Assembly: GCF_017916325.1 (NCBI RefSeq)
Contig: NC_090142.1
Span: 166,001-230,000 of the forward strand
Reading direction: 5' to 3'
Source: Leishmania martiniquensis
Taxonomy: Eukaryota > Euglenozoa > Kinetoplastea > Trypanosomatida > Trypanosomatidae
DNA: 64,000 bases
The notes under the pieces are model-generated. The model worked only from the letters and a program-made list of their open reading frames with translations. It did no database searches and was not told the DNA's origin. Numbering within the stretch: the stretch's first letter is position 1; each line of letters opens with the position of its first letter. Both the position numbers and the translations under genes were made by a program. Below are positions 20,465-31,068 of the stretch, piece after piece.

Positions 20465-23400
20465 GAGAGGAGAGGCGAGCCAGGCACAAGTGTCGCGGAA
20501 AGGATGGGGGGAGGGGACAAGAGTGCGGCGGGGAAGAGGAAGTTCAAAGGACAGGGGTGAGGGCACCCGCCCCCGCTGCCAGCCACGCCTGCCGCCGTCG
20601 ATGAAGATTAAATCCGCACACAGCCACCCACGGGGAAAGAGAGAGAAAGAGATGCACTGCAGCCGCCCTACCACTGCACAGCCAAAAAAGAGTGAGTCCG
20701 AGTACACTTCGCAGGCGATGCGGCTTCCGCTTTCCCCGCTTTTCCCTTCGCTTCCCCTCCTTTGCTTTGGGGTGTGCGCCCACCTGAGGCGTACACCTGC
20801 GCGGGCAGAGGGAGGAAAGGGGGGATGGGAGGGCGGTGCACTGCACTGTGTATACGTGTGCCGCTCTCGCACGCTTCCCCGTTTCCTTTTTTTTTCACTC
20901 CCGGGGCACGCGCACCCGCACGTTAGAGCAAAGAGCAGTGAAGATGAGAGGGGCGGAGTGTGAAAGCGGATGAGGGAAAAGGGGGTCGCGACGGGTTACG
21001 AAAGGCGGCAAGCGAACAACAAAATAAAGAGCGTGAGCAAACAGAAGAAGAGAGACGTAAACAGCGGCGAAAGAGGCAATGATACTCAAAGGCACCGCGG
21101 AGAAGGTGCGCTGGCGGGGCAGAGGTGTGTTTGTATGTGAGATGGGTGTAACGGGTGGAGGGAGTGGTCGTGGCGGCACGAGCGAATGGATGTAAAAAGG
21201 GGGGAGAGTGAGATACACGTAGTGCTGAAAAATGGAAAACGGTAGGCAACAGAGAGAGAGAAGGGAAAAACAGGCGCCGCCACTGCTCTTAAGGGATTCA
21301 CGAGTGCCCCGCACACACCACCACCACCACATCCCAGACCTGCTCCGGCCTTCCACGTTTGCCTGCGGCAGCTATCCCATGCGCACTCCAGCCGCGGAGG
21401 GAGGGAGGGGCACGCGGAGATGGAAGCGAAAGAGCACCGAGTCGAGAAGAAGAAAGGAGCTGGGAAAAGGGCGGTGCGTTGAGGAGAAAGGGAAACGAAG
21501 GGGGGAGCGGGTGAAAGAATAGAGACACAAACACACACAGAAATATATGCAGAAGAAGAGCCGAAATCGATGAAGACGTGAACTATATAGAGAGGGGGGG
21601 TGTCGTCGTCGTCGAGGAATGTGATGCGCGCGACGAAACGACACACACACACACACGCACTCTCTCTCTCTTCCCGTCTCGTGCGCGCGCGTATGCCTTT
21701 CCGTTGGGCGTCGACTGCCTCTGTCACGGCTTTTTTGTCGCTGTTCGGTGCCTTCGCTCCTTTCGTTGTGGGTACGGGGGAAGGGAGAGAGGGGAAGGGG
21801 AAGCGGTGCGGCGACCCGTTCGCGTACTAGCGAGCTCGGGTCTTGCCTCACGCTCCCCCCACCTCCGATACTCCTGCTGCAGCTGCTCCCACTCCGCTCA
21901 CACCCCGCTTGCTACTCGGATGCACGCAGGTGTGTCGGGGTATGAGGTACGAATACCTCCGCGGTAATATGCTGCTGTTGACCCTGACGGAAGGCTGTAT
22001 CCCACCCAGCTCGAGTGCACCACGCTCCCGCTTTTCCTCCTTCCCAACAAGCCCAATCGTAGTCGCAGTAGGGAAGAGAGGAAGAAGCGGGCAGAGGAGA
22101 AAGAAGCGGGGGTGGAGGGGGTGGGGGCCTGCAGACTCTATCTATGCGGATGAGTATCACACCCTTACACAAAAGCGCACGCACACAAATACCAGCTGTC
22201 CCACAGTAGACACGCAGAGAATACCGCGACCGCCACCACGAATGCCAGGGTGCTCCGACTTGGTGTCTATTGCGTGTCTTTGTGGAGTGCGTTTATACGC
22301 AGTGGTGCAGATGCGCGTGCTTGTCTGCGTGCGTGCGTACCTGCACGAATGGAACGATCGAGCGGGAAGGTAGTCGGGATGTGAGGTGGGAGAGGGAAAG
22401 CGCCGTGTGCGGGCGACGTGCAAGAACGGGGGGTCCGAGACACATACAAGCGCCCAAAAAAGTTGGGCAAGGACGAAAAAAAAAAAAGAGCGGTGGCCAA
22501 GCAGAGTTGTAAGAGGCCATGAGCACATTGGTGTGGAGAGGCGAGAGATATCACCGCATGCTCCCATAAGCGCGTGAAAGCGAACTCTTTCTTTGCATGA
22601 CCGCACGCATGAAGAAGGGGAGCCGTCCTTGAACGCTACTGCGCTACAGCAAGCATGGCCTTCTGCGCGCACTGATAGTGTATATTGGCGCCGCACTAAG
22701 CTCGCAATCAGCATATAGAAGTCCTCGACAGAGGCAGCGTGAAAACCGGTATTCTTCTCTTTTTCTGTCGGAAGCCGCTACCCGTTCGGCACCGTGTCAC
22801 AGCTGCAGCCGCGACAACTGTCCCTGATGCGGATGAGTGTCGCTGCCCTGTCGCTGACGTCCGTCTCAGTCAGCTGCGCATCGCTACGCCCACCGCATTC
22901 ATATCCGCAGCTGCTCTGCTCCTTCCCTTTCTCTTTTTCCCCACTTTCGACCTCTCCCCCTCTCCCTCACCTGTCATATGTGCGCGCACACACCTTTACA
23001 GACGTTCATTCTACGCGCCCGATTGTGCGCGTGTGAAGACAGGTGCTGCTCACCCCCTCTCCCTTCCTCGGCTCTCACCCAGAAGCGAGGACGAAGGAGC
23101 GAAAGAGGTCATCGCTCGCGTGTGCCCAAAAGAGGAGATCCTTCGCGGCCAACTCACGCTGAAGTGAAACGGGAGGGAGGCGCCGCAGATGTGAATAAGT
23201 GCGGAGGAGGTGCGGGCGGATTCATTTCGCTTCCTTCTCCCTCTCTCTTGGGGGTGGTGTGCCCGTTTAGGGTGAAGACCGAAAAAAAAGGGCGGATAAT
23301 TCCCCCGCCGACGCCATCTTCACCCTCGGTGAGGGTGGCAGGAAGAGGCTGAGGCGGTGAAGTCATGAAATGGAGGGGGGCCTGTGCACAAGAGAAACTA

Positions 23401-25432
23401 TAAAGCGACGGGAACGATGAGGCGTCCTTGCTCCCCCCCTCAGTGGTGGGTGAGACTATTGGGCGCTACAGGACTCCTGTCTGCGGAACCTATCGCCCTT
23501 CTTTCGCTTGCGCCATATAGATGGCGTGTAAGGGGCAACGGGGGGAAACCTGAAGGAGCATCGGTGAGCTCCTCGAGCAGCACATTCGAAGCCTTTTTTA
23601 ATGCTCCCCGCCACCATAATCACCATCATCACCCCACACACATACACACACAAACATCTCCCCAAGGCGCACTAAAAAGCTCAGCAGAGGAGCAGTAACA
23701 GCGTAGTAAGAGGCCGGGCATTACCAGACCGGATTTTGAAGACATGAGAGGGCCCACTCCTTTTTTTTCGGAGAGAGGAGAGGGAGGGCGACACTGTTGA
23801 AAGAATCGCTGAAGGCGCGAAGCGGAGATGACAATAAGTGTGTGTGTGTGTGATGGGGAAAGGAGGAGAACAGTAGAGGGAAGAGAAAGGGGAGGAGTGG
23901 GGGGCGACGCACTCACGCACACACTGCCGAAAAGAAACGAAAAAAACAACGAAGAAAAAGCCGTCAGAGGAAGAACAACAGCGCCAAGCTGTACAGAAAG
24001 GAGGAGGGCGACTCAAAAGAGGAAAGGGGCCACGGGCAGAGGACGGTAGACGATAAGGATGCGAGGTGTCTGTGGGCGCGAAGGAGCGCGTGCACTCCTA
24101 CACTGGCACGTATATCGACTCCAACAGGCTCAAGGCGTCGACAGAAGCCAGCAAAGAGGTACATAGGGAAAAAAATGGTGGCCAATGCCCTCTCTGCTCC
24201 CATCACCCGGCCCCACCTTTTTACGAACACACGCATACCATTCAAGCATACCCCAAGTGTCTCCCAGCCAACGAAACAGCAGTTGGCATCCATTATGTGC
24301 TGAGCTTCCACCCCCACCCTCCCCCTCCTCTGCTATCCGGGCCCATCTCTCGCGTGGGCGCAGAGCAGCGGGCCGGCACACACGGGTGCTACAACCAGGC
24401 GCCGGCTCGGCCCATCTGAGCTGCGCCTTTGCCCCTAGCTTTGCCCGCCCCCACCCCCGCATCGCACGTGGCCTCATAGCAGCGCCCCTCACCCTGGTTT
24501 CCACCCGTTGCTCCCCTCTCGGGGTGGCTCAGGCTCCCCCGGACCGCCAGGTAGAGCGAGAGCCAGGAGAAACGCGCTCGATTCACGCTGGCACTCTGCC
24601 CATTGCAAAGACGATGCAGTCGTGCGCACTGCCGCAGATCTCCCCGACACAGCGCCACTTCAGGACTCGATCGCCAACAGCAGCTGCGATGGGTCGCTCC
24701 GGCCCCCTTGGGTCGTAGGTGCCTGGCCCTGTATCACTGCCAGAAGCGGTGCGGCAATGGCATGAGGGAAGGGGTGCGGCGTGATCTCCCCACACAGAGT
24801 GGGGGTACCACGCGCCGCGGGCCTGCCCGCCACGCCATCATCCGGCAATCAGACGAGCACGGGCAAAGTGGAAATGACGAAGGAGTAAGGCAGAGAGCGA
24901 GACAGCAGCACCGAGGGGAACTGTGCGAAGTGAACCCACACGGAGCCACAGCCGAGTGGCGCGCATAGCGAAAGGAGAGGAAGAAAAAAAAAACGGCGGG
25001 AGAAGGGGGAAGGGGGCTAGAGCACACGTCTTGCCAGCGAACGGACACACACGCACACTCTCGACTACTACACATGAGACAAGTCACCAGAGAACACAGG
25101 CGCTAAGATGCCGGCAAACGGCAACGGAGGCGGAGGAGAGCCAGAGCCGCAAGCGCACCAAACCAACAAAAAGAAGAGAAGGGCAAAGAAAGAGCAGCAG
25201 TGGCAGCAGTAAGGTAAGCGGCTCAGCGTGAAAATCAGTGCGCGCGTATAGGGAACGGCGGCGCGCAGCATATGGGCGAGGAAGGCGGAGGAGAGGGCCG
25301 CCCGCAGGGGGGGGCGAAGCTATAGAAACATAAAACGGCACACGCCTACCCACCCTGTATGCACGCACACACACACACACGCTCAGACACAGCCGTGTCT
25401 GTGCGTCCAAGAAGCGTTGGGCAGCCGCAGGT
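20465..25432. other. Unusually long (5 kb) intergenic region
   Basis: This gap separates the SIN1-like and transporter genes. Frames of 100-210 residues occur on both strands but are low-complexity or Arg/Pro/Ser-biased with no recognisable domain, so I see no gene. Most of it has the GA-rich plus strand / CT-rich minus strand of trypanosomatid UTRs, with CA/GT runs at 21641-21660, 23640-23660, 23835-23852 and 25365-25382. One block at about 24355-24860 has a different texture and is listed separately as a possible degenerate retroposon. Confidence 0.6.
24355..24860. mobile_element. Possible degenerate SIDER-like retroposon
   Basis: This ~500-base block lacks the homopurine/homopyrimidine and microsatellite texture of its surroundings, is more evenly GC-rich, and lies in a presumed 3' UTR. 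Leishmania SIDER elements typically sit there. A ~24-base core at 24632-24655 is nearly repeated at 27799-27823 in the next intergenic region (20 of 24-25 positions identical by eye). No reading frame or clear terminal signature is visible. The family assignment is inferred, not shown. Confidence 0.33.
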
Positions 25433-26977
25433 CTAGCTAACACGGCCGCCAAACCACCTGCTGCGAATTCCTGTCATGAAGCGCTGCATCGCCGTCCCGC
25501 TCTTGACGTTTGCCGCCGCTTCCTCTGCCTCGCGTTTGCGCAGCTCGCGGCGCACGATGCGGATCTTCTCGTTCAGAAGTGCACAGTTGTACACTGTCGT
25601 GCACTCGAAGTGGTCCTCCTCAAAGTGGGAGCTCTTCGTATAGACAATCTCCATGTACTTCGGTTTGTCGGCGAAGATGCGCACTTCCTCAATGTCCTTG
25701 ATCGTCCGCTCCGTCGTCTTGGGCAGCGCCTCCGACGCGTTTGGACGCATTGTGTACAGGTGCTCGCCATCAACGCAGAGCAGCCGCTGCTGTCGTGCGC
25801 CATACTTATTGATGCGAATTACTTCGAACTGCTGGAAGGATACTGCCTCATCGACATCCATGTCAATAATGATGTCCTCTGCCAAGTCGCGCAGAATCTC
25901 TGCCGGCGCTTCCTCGACGGCGCGCCCGTTCACCACCACCTCTCGAACGCCAAAGCGGAAGAGAGACAAGACGGTGCGCTCGGCGATGGGGCAGTTTGGC
26001 TGGCCGCAGCCGGCGCCGAAGTTGTAGTACTCATTAATGTTTAGCTCCAATGGCCCATACATGATACGCAGAGACCCTTGAATAATCTCGCTGGCGGGCA
26101 GCCGGCTACAAATTGTAGCCTCCAACGACTCGGAGAGCATGTCGGCAGGCACGACGCACTGCCGCTGCACTGCCTTTGCCTTCGGGTCTAACGGGCGCAC
26201 CTGCACCGTCAAGTTCACGTCTCGCGTGGTCGTATTTTGCAGGGCTGTGCGCTGCGGAAAGAGAAAAATCTTCGCGGCCGGCATCGGGTTCACGGCATAG
26301 CACGAGAAGTTCTGCGCGCACAGGTCCAGCTGGGCAGCCATCTCTTCCTCCCCTGTGTACTCGTCCGCGATGAACAACTTGTATAGACGCGGGTTCGTCG
26401 AGTAGCGCTGCGAGAGTACCTCATTTGTCGCCACGGCCTGCTGCAAAAAGGCCGCCACGACATCGACACCACGGTAGGTCGGCTGCGTCATAGTCACCGT
26501 CACAGTGGTGCGCTTGCCTTGCGGACTGAGAAAGGTGCTGAATACGCGCACCTCTCGCGTAGAGGGGGCGCCGTCAAAGGCAAACTCGCTCGATAAGGTG
26601 CTCTGCGTCTTACTCATTTGCCCGTCCATCTGCGGCCCGCGACCGCCATAGCCACGCGTCGGGGAGGCGCAGCCGTATGCAGCGGCCACAGACCCATGGC
26701 GCTGCAGGGTGTCTGACGGGACCCTCTCCACACTACGAAAGATGTCATTCGCCTTCAACGCCCGCTCCACGAGCGCGTCCCGCAGCTCATCCTGGGTCAA
26801 TGCCCAAACGTTGCCCAACTCGCCGTTGTAGCCATTCGCGTTGTGCCGCCAATCATCCACGGTGTGCCACGGTTCGTCACGGGTACACTGCGGAACCTTG
26901 CAGGCATACCTCTTCTGCTCTCGCTGCAAGTCTTCTGTGACATCGATGCCCGTCACGTCGACGGCCCATCGCATCAT
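25433..26977 (-). CDS. Candidate SIN1/AVO1-type subunit of TOR complex 2
   Basis: 514 residues, starting at the MM near a simple leader. The C-terminal ~110 residues look like the SIN1 PH domain: FEVIRINKYGARQQRLLCVD, then GEHLYTMRP, a KTTERTIKDIEEVRIF strand pair, MEIVYTKSS, and a final amphipathic helix (LLNEKIRIVRREL). Residues ~141-235 resemble the CRIM region: REVRVFSTFLSPQGKR, TVTVTM, and YKLFIADEYTGEEEMAAQLD, compared with the acidic turn of CRIM. A ubiquitin-like, RBD-type stretch (VNLTVQVRPLD) follows. SIN1 recruits AGC-kinase substrates to TORC2 at membranes. The order CRIM, RBD, PH and the Asp/Glu-rich CRIM loop support the call. The N-terminal 140 residues are unlike known SIN1. 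An alternative is another PH-domain protein, such as a myosin-I-tail-like protein. Confidence 0.6.
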   Translation of the reverse strand: MMRWAVDVTGIDVTEDLQREQKRYACKVPQCTRDEPWHTVDDWRHNANGYNGELGNVWALTQDELRDALVERALKANDIFRSVERVPSDTLQRHGSVAAAYGCASPTRGYGGRGPQMDGQMSKTQSTLSSEFAFDGAPSTREVRVFSTFLSPQGKRTTVTVTMTQPTYRGVDVVAAFLQQAVATNEVLSQRYSTNPRLYKLFIADEYTGEEEMAAQLDLCAQNFSCYAVNPMPAAKIFLFPQRTALQNTTTRDVNLTVQVRPLDPKAKAVQRQCVVPADMLSESLEATICSRLPASEIIQGSLRIMYGPLELNINEYYNFGAGCGQPNCPIAERTVLSLFRFGVREVVVNGRAVEEAPAEILRDLAEDIIIDMDVDEAVSFQQFEVIRINKYGARQQRLLCVDGEHLYTMRPNASEALPKTTERTIKDIEEVRIFADKPKYMEIVYTKSSHFEEDHFECTTVYNCALLNEKIRIVRRELRKREAEEAAANVKSGTAMQRFMTGIRSRWFGGRVS

Positions 26978-29132
26978 TTTCTAACCCCTCACTCTTCCCA
27001 AACCGAAGCGTCTTCGTATGTATGTGTATGTGTGTGTTGTTCGCGTGCTTGAAGCCACGAGCGCATTGAATACCTCCACTGACGGTGAGCACCGAAACCA
27101 TGCGCCACCCGAAAGCAAAAGGGATAAGAGAAAGAGCGTGTGAGCGGCGCAACTCATCCGAAGGGCGGTTTCTTGGGGGAGGGGGGGCGGCGCTGGCCAA
27201 GAGAGCGGCGGCGGCAGAAAGATTGTCGTGAGCAACAAAAAAAAAGAAACGCAGCGCGACGGCAACGGCTGTGGCGCAGCGACAGAAACTCCCCACACAC
27301 ACACACCGGGGACAAGATAAAAGGCTGGCAAAAATATGTCAGTCACCAACAGGCACAGTCGATGCGTCTGTGCGTGGCGCGGCGTTTGTGGGAAAATGCT
27401 CGTATCTTCGCTTGGGGTGAAAGAGGGCACAAGTTGGGGGAGGGTAGCAGGAATATAGAGAGACGAACGAGAGCATGAGCTTTGCCACCAGGGGCAAATG
27501 TGTCATCGGATTACCTGGAACGGAAGGTGTTTTACCGTCGGCGCCGGCTGCAGTACGCCTTCTTCCTCCAGGTGACCCTTTGGTACTCTATGTGCTATGC
27601 ATCCTTTCGTTTTCGTTGGCATTCGTGAAAGCGCTCGACCGCGCCCACCCCACTCCCATGGCTCGCAGCCGGCCCATCCTTCCGGCTGTCCTGTCTCACC
27701 TGAGGGGAGCTGTGAGCCGAAGTCGGATGGGTCAGACGCGGCAACACGCTCAGCGCCATGGAAAAGAGAGATTCGCCAGCAAGGCGAAGGACAGCGTGGC
27801 CGAAGATCACCCGTAACACAGCGATCGACTAAAGCGGACTGCGCGGGCTGGTCATGAGAGCAACCGCCTGCGCCCGGTCTGTTTAGTAGTTCTCGTCCTT
27901 CTGTCCCCTCCCCCCCCCCGAGCGTCAAAGAAAACGGAGCGAAGAGAGAGGGCAACAAACTGCGAACGAAATCCTTCCAGGAGAAGAGAAAAAAAACGAT
28001 CGAAGAGTCCCCCCCTCCCCATAGGCGGCCACGGAGGCTTAGGGGCAGAGCCCGTAGAAGCGGAGGAAGATGGTGGACGATTGGCGTACGTCTCTCTTCA
28101 TTGTTCCAGAGGAGGCATCGTCGCAGTGTGTAAAGGCGTGTAAAGGCGCGTGTGCGACATAGCAGCACCGCATGCGTCAGTCGAAACAGCACCCAACAAG
28201 CTACCCGAATACCGAAGTCAAGAGGACGATGAGAAGCGAAAGAGGCGGTACATAGTGGATGGGGAATGAAATAGGGGACGAATCTGCGCGTGCGGCACGG
28301 CAGATCGTCGCAGTCCTTGGCGAGGATTTGACCACAGACGAATGGACGCGAGGGCGAGCGTGAATGCATATGTCTGCAAGCCATCGGGGAAAGGAGAAGA
28401 GGCAGAGGAAAAGAGAGGCAAAAAGGATGAATGAGGTGGAGGCCTACGGTACAGCATGAGGGGGAGAAAGGTCAGCTGCGTACCTCAGAAACAGAGGAGG
28501 CCATGCGTGAGAAGTTAACGAGAAAGACGCGCCTCAAGCGGATGCATATGCACCGCTCCCCACATTAGTTCGCCTCCTCCTTCAACATTCTCGGAAGTGT
28601 TGGCCGAACTGTGGGGCGGCAGAGCAGCAGACGGGGGGAGGGAGGAGACGACCTTCACAACACCAACGGTGCCGACACCCTCCTCGCCACTGCGAGGGAG
28701 GGCTGCAGTCTACAGTATACTGACTTGGAGCCCATATCCGCGTACCGCGTGGCCTTCACGCTCCCCGTGGTGCTAAGCGCACGTGCTCCTTTCGGCTACA
28801 CTTTGCCGAGGGGGCGCCCCTTTTGCGTGCCTGCTCGCGTGAAGGAAAAACGTGCAGCCCTCACAGCCTAAGCGAAAAAAAAGGTACCAACAGCGCCTCG
28901 CGGCTTCACAACGGCAGATGCGCGGAGAAGATACGAGCAAGAGATAGAGACACGCCGACAAAGCAATTGCACGCGTTATCCACACGCGCACAGCACCCGC
29001 AGCAGTACAAAAATCCAAAGCTGTTCGTTTGGAACGGACGCACAGAGCGACTGCCCGAAAGCCCACCTACCCACCCCCCATTCGGCCAGTGACGAGAGGA
29101 GCAAGGGAAGGAAGAGGATGGAGCCGGTCTCA
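26978..29132. other. Intergenic UTR region between the 109-residue gene and the SIN1-like gene
   Basis: No convincing gene. The 293-codon minus-strand frame at 27503-28384 has a mixed composition with no domain. A block at about 27540-27870 shares a short core with the element at 24.6 kb. The interval 28590-28870 is also less simple than its flanks, but I cannot classify it. Confidence 0.55.
27540..27870. mobile_element. Possible second SIDER-like remnant
   Basis: A non-simple, GC-rich block inside a presumed 3' UTR. The core at 27799-27823 matches that at 24632-24655 (GCCG, AGATC, CCC and ACACAGCG in the same order and spacing, with small differences). Outside the core I cannot align the two by eye, so this is weak evidence for a shared, degraded retroposon. 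Confidence 0.25.
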
Positions 29133-29462
29133 CTACTCTCTTGAGATGCGTCGGTGGTCCAGAACACGCAGCTCCCGATCCAGCTTGTAGTTTCGCCGGT
29201 ACAAGGGAAACATGCGATCCCGCGAGGCTGCCAACGATCCTGGGCGACTGCTGCGGCCCTGCTCTGCCGGGTAACGCTGCCCCTTCATCGAATATGTATA
29301 GTGCAACGGCTTGTAGAGAGAAGCGACGTACGCCTCATCCAGCTGCAGCTCCGCGGCGGCCTCGTCAAGGTTGAAGCGCCCACGGCGGTCAAGCGGGTGG
29401 ACAGCTTTGTCCTTCCATCCGCGCTCGAAGGAGTTGTAGAGGGCGCGCACAGTTCGGCGCAT
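29133..29462 (-). CDS. Small hypothetical protein, 109 residues
   Basis: Not recognised. The frame is open to 29663, but a clear polypyrimidine tract plus AG (CCTTCCTCTTTCAG on the minus strand, AG at 29619-29618) lies inside it. The first in-frame ATG of the mature mRNA is therefore at 29462 (MRRTVRALYNSF). The N-terminus is basic and could be a mitochondrial targeting sequence. The rest is rich in Arg, Tyr and Leu and ends in HRRISRE. A segment near residues 30-55 (RRGRFNLDEAAAELQLDEAY) looks like a short helical repeat. A size and charge like this suit a mitochondrial ribosomal or respiratory-complex accessory protein, but that is only a guess. Confidence 0.55.
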   Translation of the reverse strand: MRRTVRALYNSFERGWKDKAVHPLDRRGRFNLDEAAAELQLDEAYVASLYKPLHYTYSMKGQRYPAEQGRSSRPGSLAASRDRMFPLYRRNYKLDRELRVLDHRRISRE

Positions 29463-30594
29463 TTGTGTCAGGCCTGTCGACCTATTCCTTTCTTTCTTTT
29501 TTACCTTCCTCCTCTTCGTTGTCTTTCCCTCCGTTATGTGCACCCTTGGCACAGCCCTTCCCTGTGTGGGCTGCGCCCTGGTCTTCACTGTTGGCTTGCT
29601 TTGTACGAGAGCGTGCTCTGAAAGAGGAAGGTAATCCCAAAGCGCACACTCGCGCCTATGCACACAACCCTCGCTCCTTCACAGAGTGGCTGTGTGGGGG
29701 GGGGAGAGAGAAATTGGGCACCACAACGCATGTTGCAGTGCAGCAGGGCCGGAGTGGGGAGACAGAGAGAGAAAGAGAGAGAGGAACGAGTGAAAGTGTG
29801 AGGAGCGCCTGAGAGATGGATGGAAATGAGAGCAGACCACAGCACATGCCTCGGTGTATGTACGCCCAGAGAAGTTGAGACACAGGAAAGGTGAAAAGGA
29901 CGAAAAAAGGCGCCGACCCTCGCGTGCGCATGCCGGCGCACGAACTTTCTACCATTCGCTCGGCCACAATTTTGTACTGGAACAGAGGAACGTACGCAAG
30001 TGGAAGGTGACAACGTCAAAGAAAAAGAAAAACCGCAGGAATGCTTTCGTATCCCCTTAGGTTCCTGCAGTATTCGGCAGCTGGAATGGCGAAGATAATA
30101 GTGCAAGATATACATATGCACACAGGCAAGCAGGGAGGGGGAGGGTGGCGTGCACTTGACACACCCAACACCGCCACCATACCTCCTCTACCCCTTGCGC
30201 CGTTTGTGCTCCACTTCCCTTCTGTCGTTCTTGCCTCCTTTCGCCAATGCCGGGGAGAGGGAGAAAGGGAGGGGGGGCTCTGCGCTTCGTGAGGTATACA
30301 CCCAGCTGGGAAGATGCCTCACGCATGAGCTCATGAAAAAGCAGCCTGCTTGCTGGAGAGTCAGATGACAGGGCGGATAGTGGGAGAGGTGTCATGTGCG
30401 GCACGGGATGGAGAGCCCTTGTGTGTTGTCTGTGCGTGTGCAGCACGGGGTCGCCCGTGACAGCAGCTTGCACTAGAGGTACGAATCGTGTTGCATTCTA
30501 TGACTGTACATTTTCTTCTCACACATGCTCGCCATCGCTGCTGCTCGATCCCTCCACCGCACGTCGCCACCCCAATCATTGGCTCCACTGCACT
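29463..30594. other. Intergenic UTR region
   Basis: Holds the 5' UTR of the 109-residue gene and the 3' UTR of the first MaoC-like gene. It is GA-rich on the plus strand around 29690-29810 and 30230-30280. Nothing coding or structured was recognised. Confidence 0.55.
29618..29641 (-). promoter_or_regulatory. Candidate spliced-leader acceptor for the 109-residue gene
   Basis: The minus strand reads CCTTCCTCTTTCAG, with the AG at 29619-29618. No out-of-frame ATG is seen between it and the ATG at 29462. The site decides the start of the gene. Confidence 0.5.
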
Positions 30595-31068
30595 CTACTT
30601 TCTCACAAGCCACCCGCTCTCGCCCTCGAACTGCAAAGTTTTGTTCATGACCACGGCCGACCCCTCAACGCAAACGGTTACCTTGCCGGTGGATGGGTTC
30701 GTCTTTTGTACGATGTTGGAAAGAGAAACGAGCCCTTTATCCTTGCGGAACTCGCGAACTTCGACGATGACCTCGAGGTCGTCGCCGACGAAGATCGGGG
30801 CAGTGAAGCTCAAATTCTGCGACAGATACACGGTTCCAGGACCAGGCATCTCCTTCGCCATGAGACCCGAGAAGAGCGAGCCGGCGTACATGCCGTAACA
30901 AATGGTGGTGGGAAATCCTGCTGCCTTGGCCGCATCCTCGTCGATGTGAACGGGGTTGTGGTCGTCGATGATATCGCCGAAGGCATTGACGATCTCTTGG
31001 CTGACGTGGACTACCCTGGTCGCCTGTGAGCCCACGCGGATGACAAGCGGTGAGGTTTCGCTGGGCAT
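30595..31068 (-). CDS. MaoC-like hydratase-2 / 3-hydroxyacyl-thioester dehydratase, copy 1
   Basis: 157 residues, a single hot-dog fold domain of the size of bacterial PhaJ (R-specific enoyl-CoA hydratase). The hydratase-2 motif is DDHNPVHIDEDAA, with the family's catalytic Asp and His at about D36 and H41. GMYAGSLFSGLMAKEMPGPG and FVGDDLEV follow. These enzymes interconvert (3R)-hydroxyacyl and trans-2-enoyl thioesters. In trypanosomatids a relative (HTD2) is assigned to mitochondrial type II fatty acid synthesis. The frame opens at 31227, but ATGs at 31227 and 31191 fall in or before the pyrimidine tract and AG at 31171-31212, and the paralogue begins at the matching position, so I start at 31068. 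It lies ~1 kb downstream of its paralogue in the array. Confidence 0.87.
   Translation of the reverse strand: MPSETSPLVIRVGSQATRVVHVSQEIVNAFGDIIDDHNPVHIDEDAAKAAGFPTTICYGMYAGSLFSGLMAKEMPGPGTVYLSQNLSFTAPIFVGDDLEVIVEVREFRKDKGLVSLSNIVQKTNPSTGKVTVCVEGSAVVMNKTLQFEGESGWLVRK

Noticed and set aside
22157..22714. 185-codon minus-strand frame in the 5 kb gap
   Set aside because: Cys/Arg/Ser-rich with no domain; the interval has the simple-sequence texture of UTRs.
24185..24718. 177-codon plus-strand frame in the 5 kb gap
   Set aside because: It is antisense to the array, made of Ser/Pro/Arg-biased residues, and lies over the possible retroposon.
27503..28384. 293-codon minus-strand frame between the SIN1-like and 109-residue genes
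   Set aside because: It has mixed composition, no domain, and covers the possible retroposon remnant and simple sequence.
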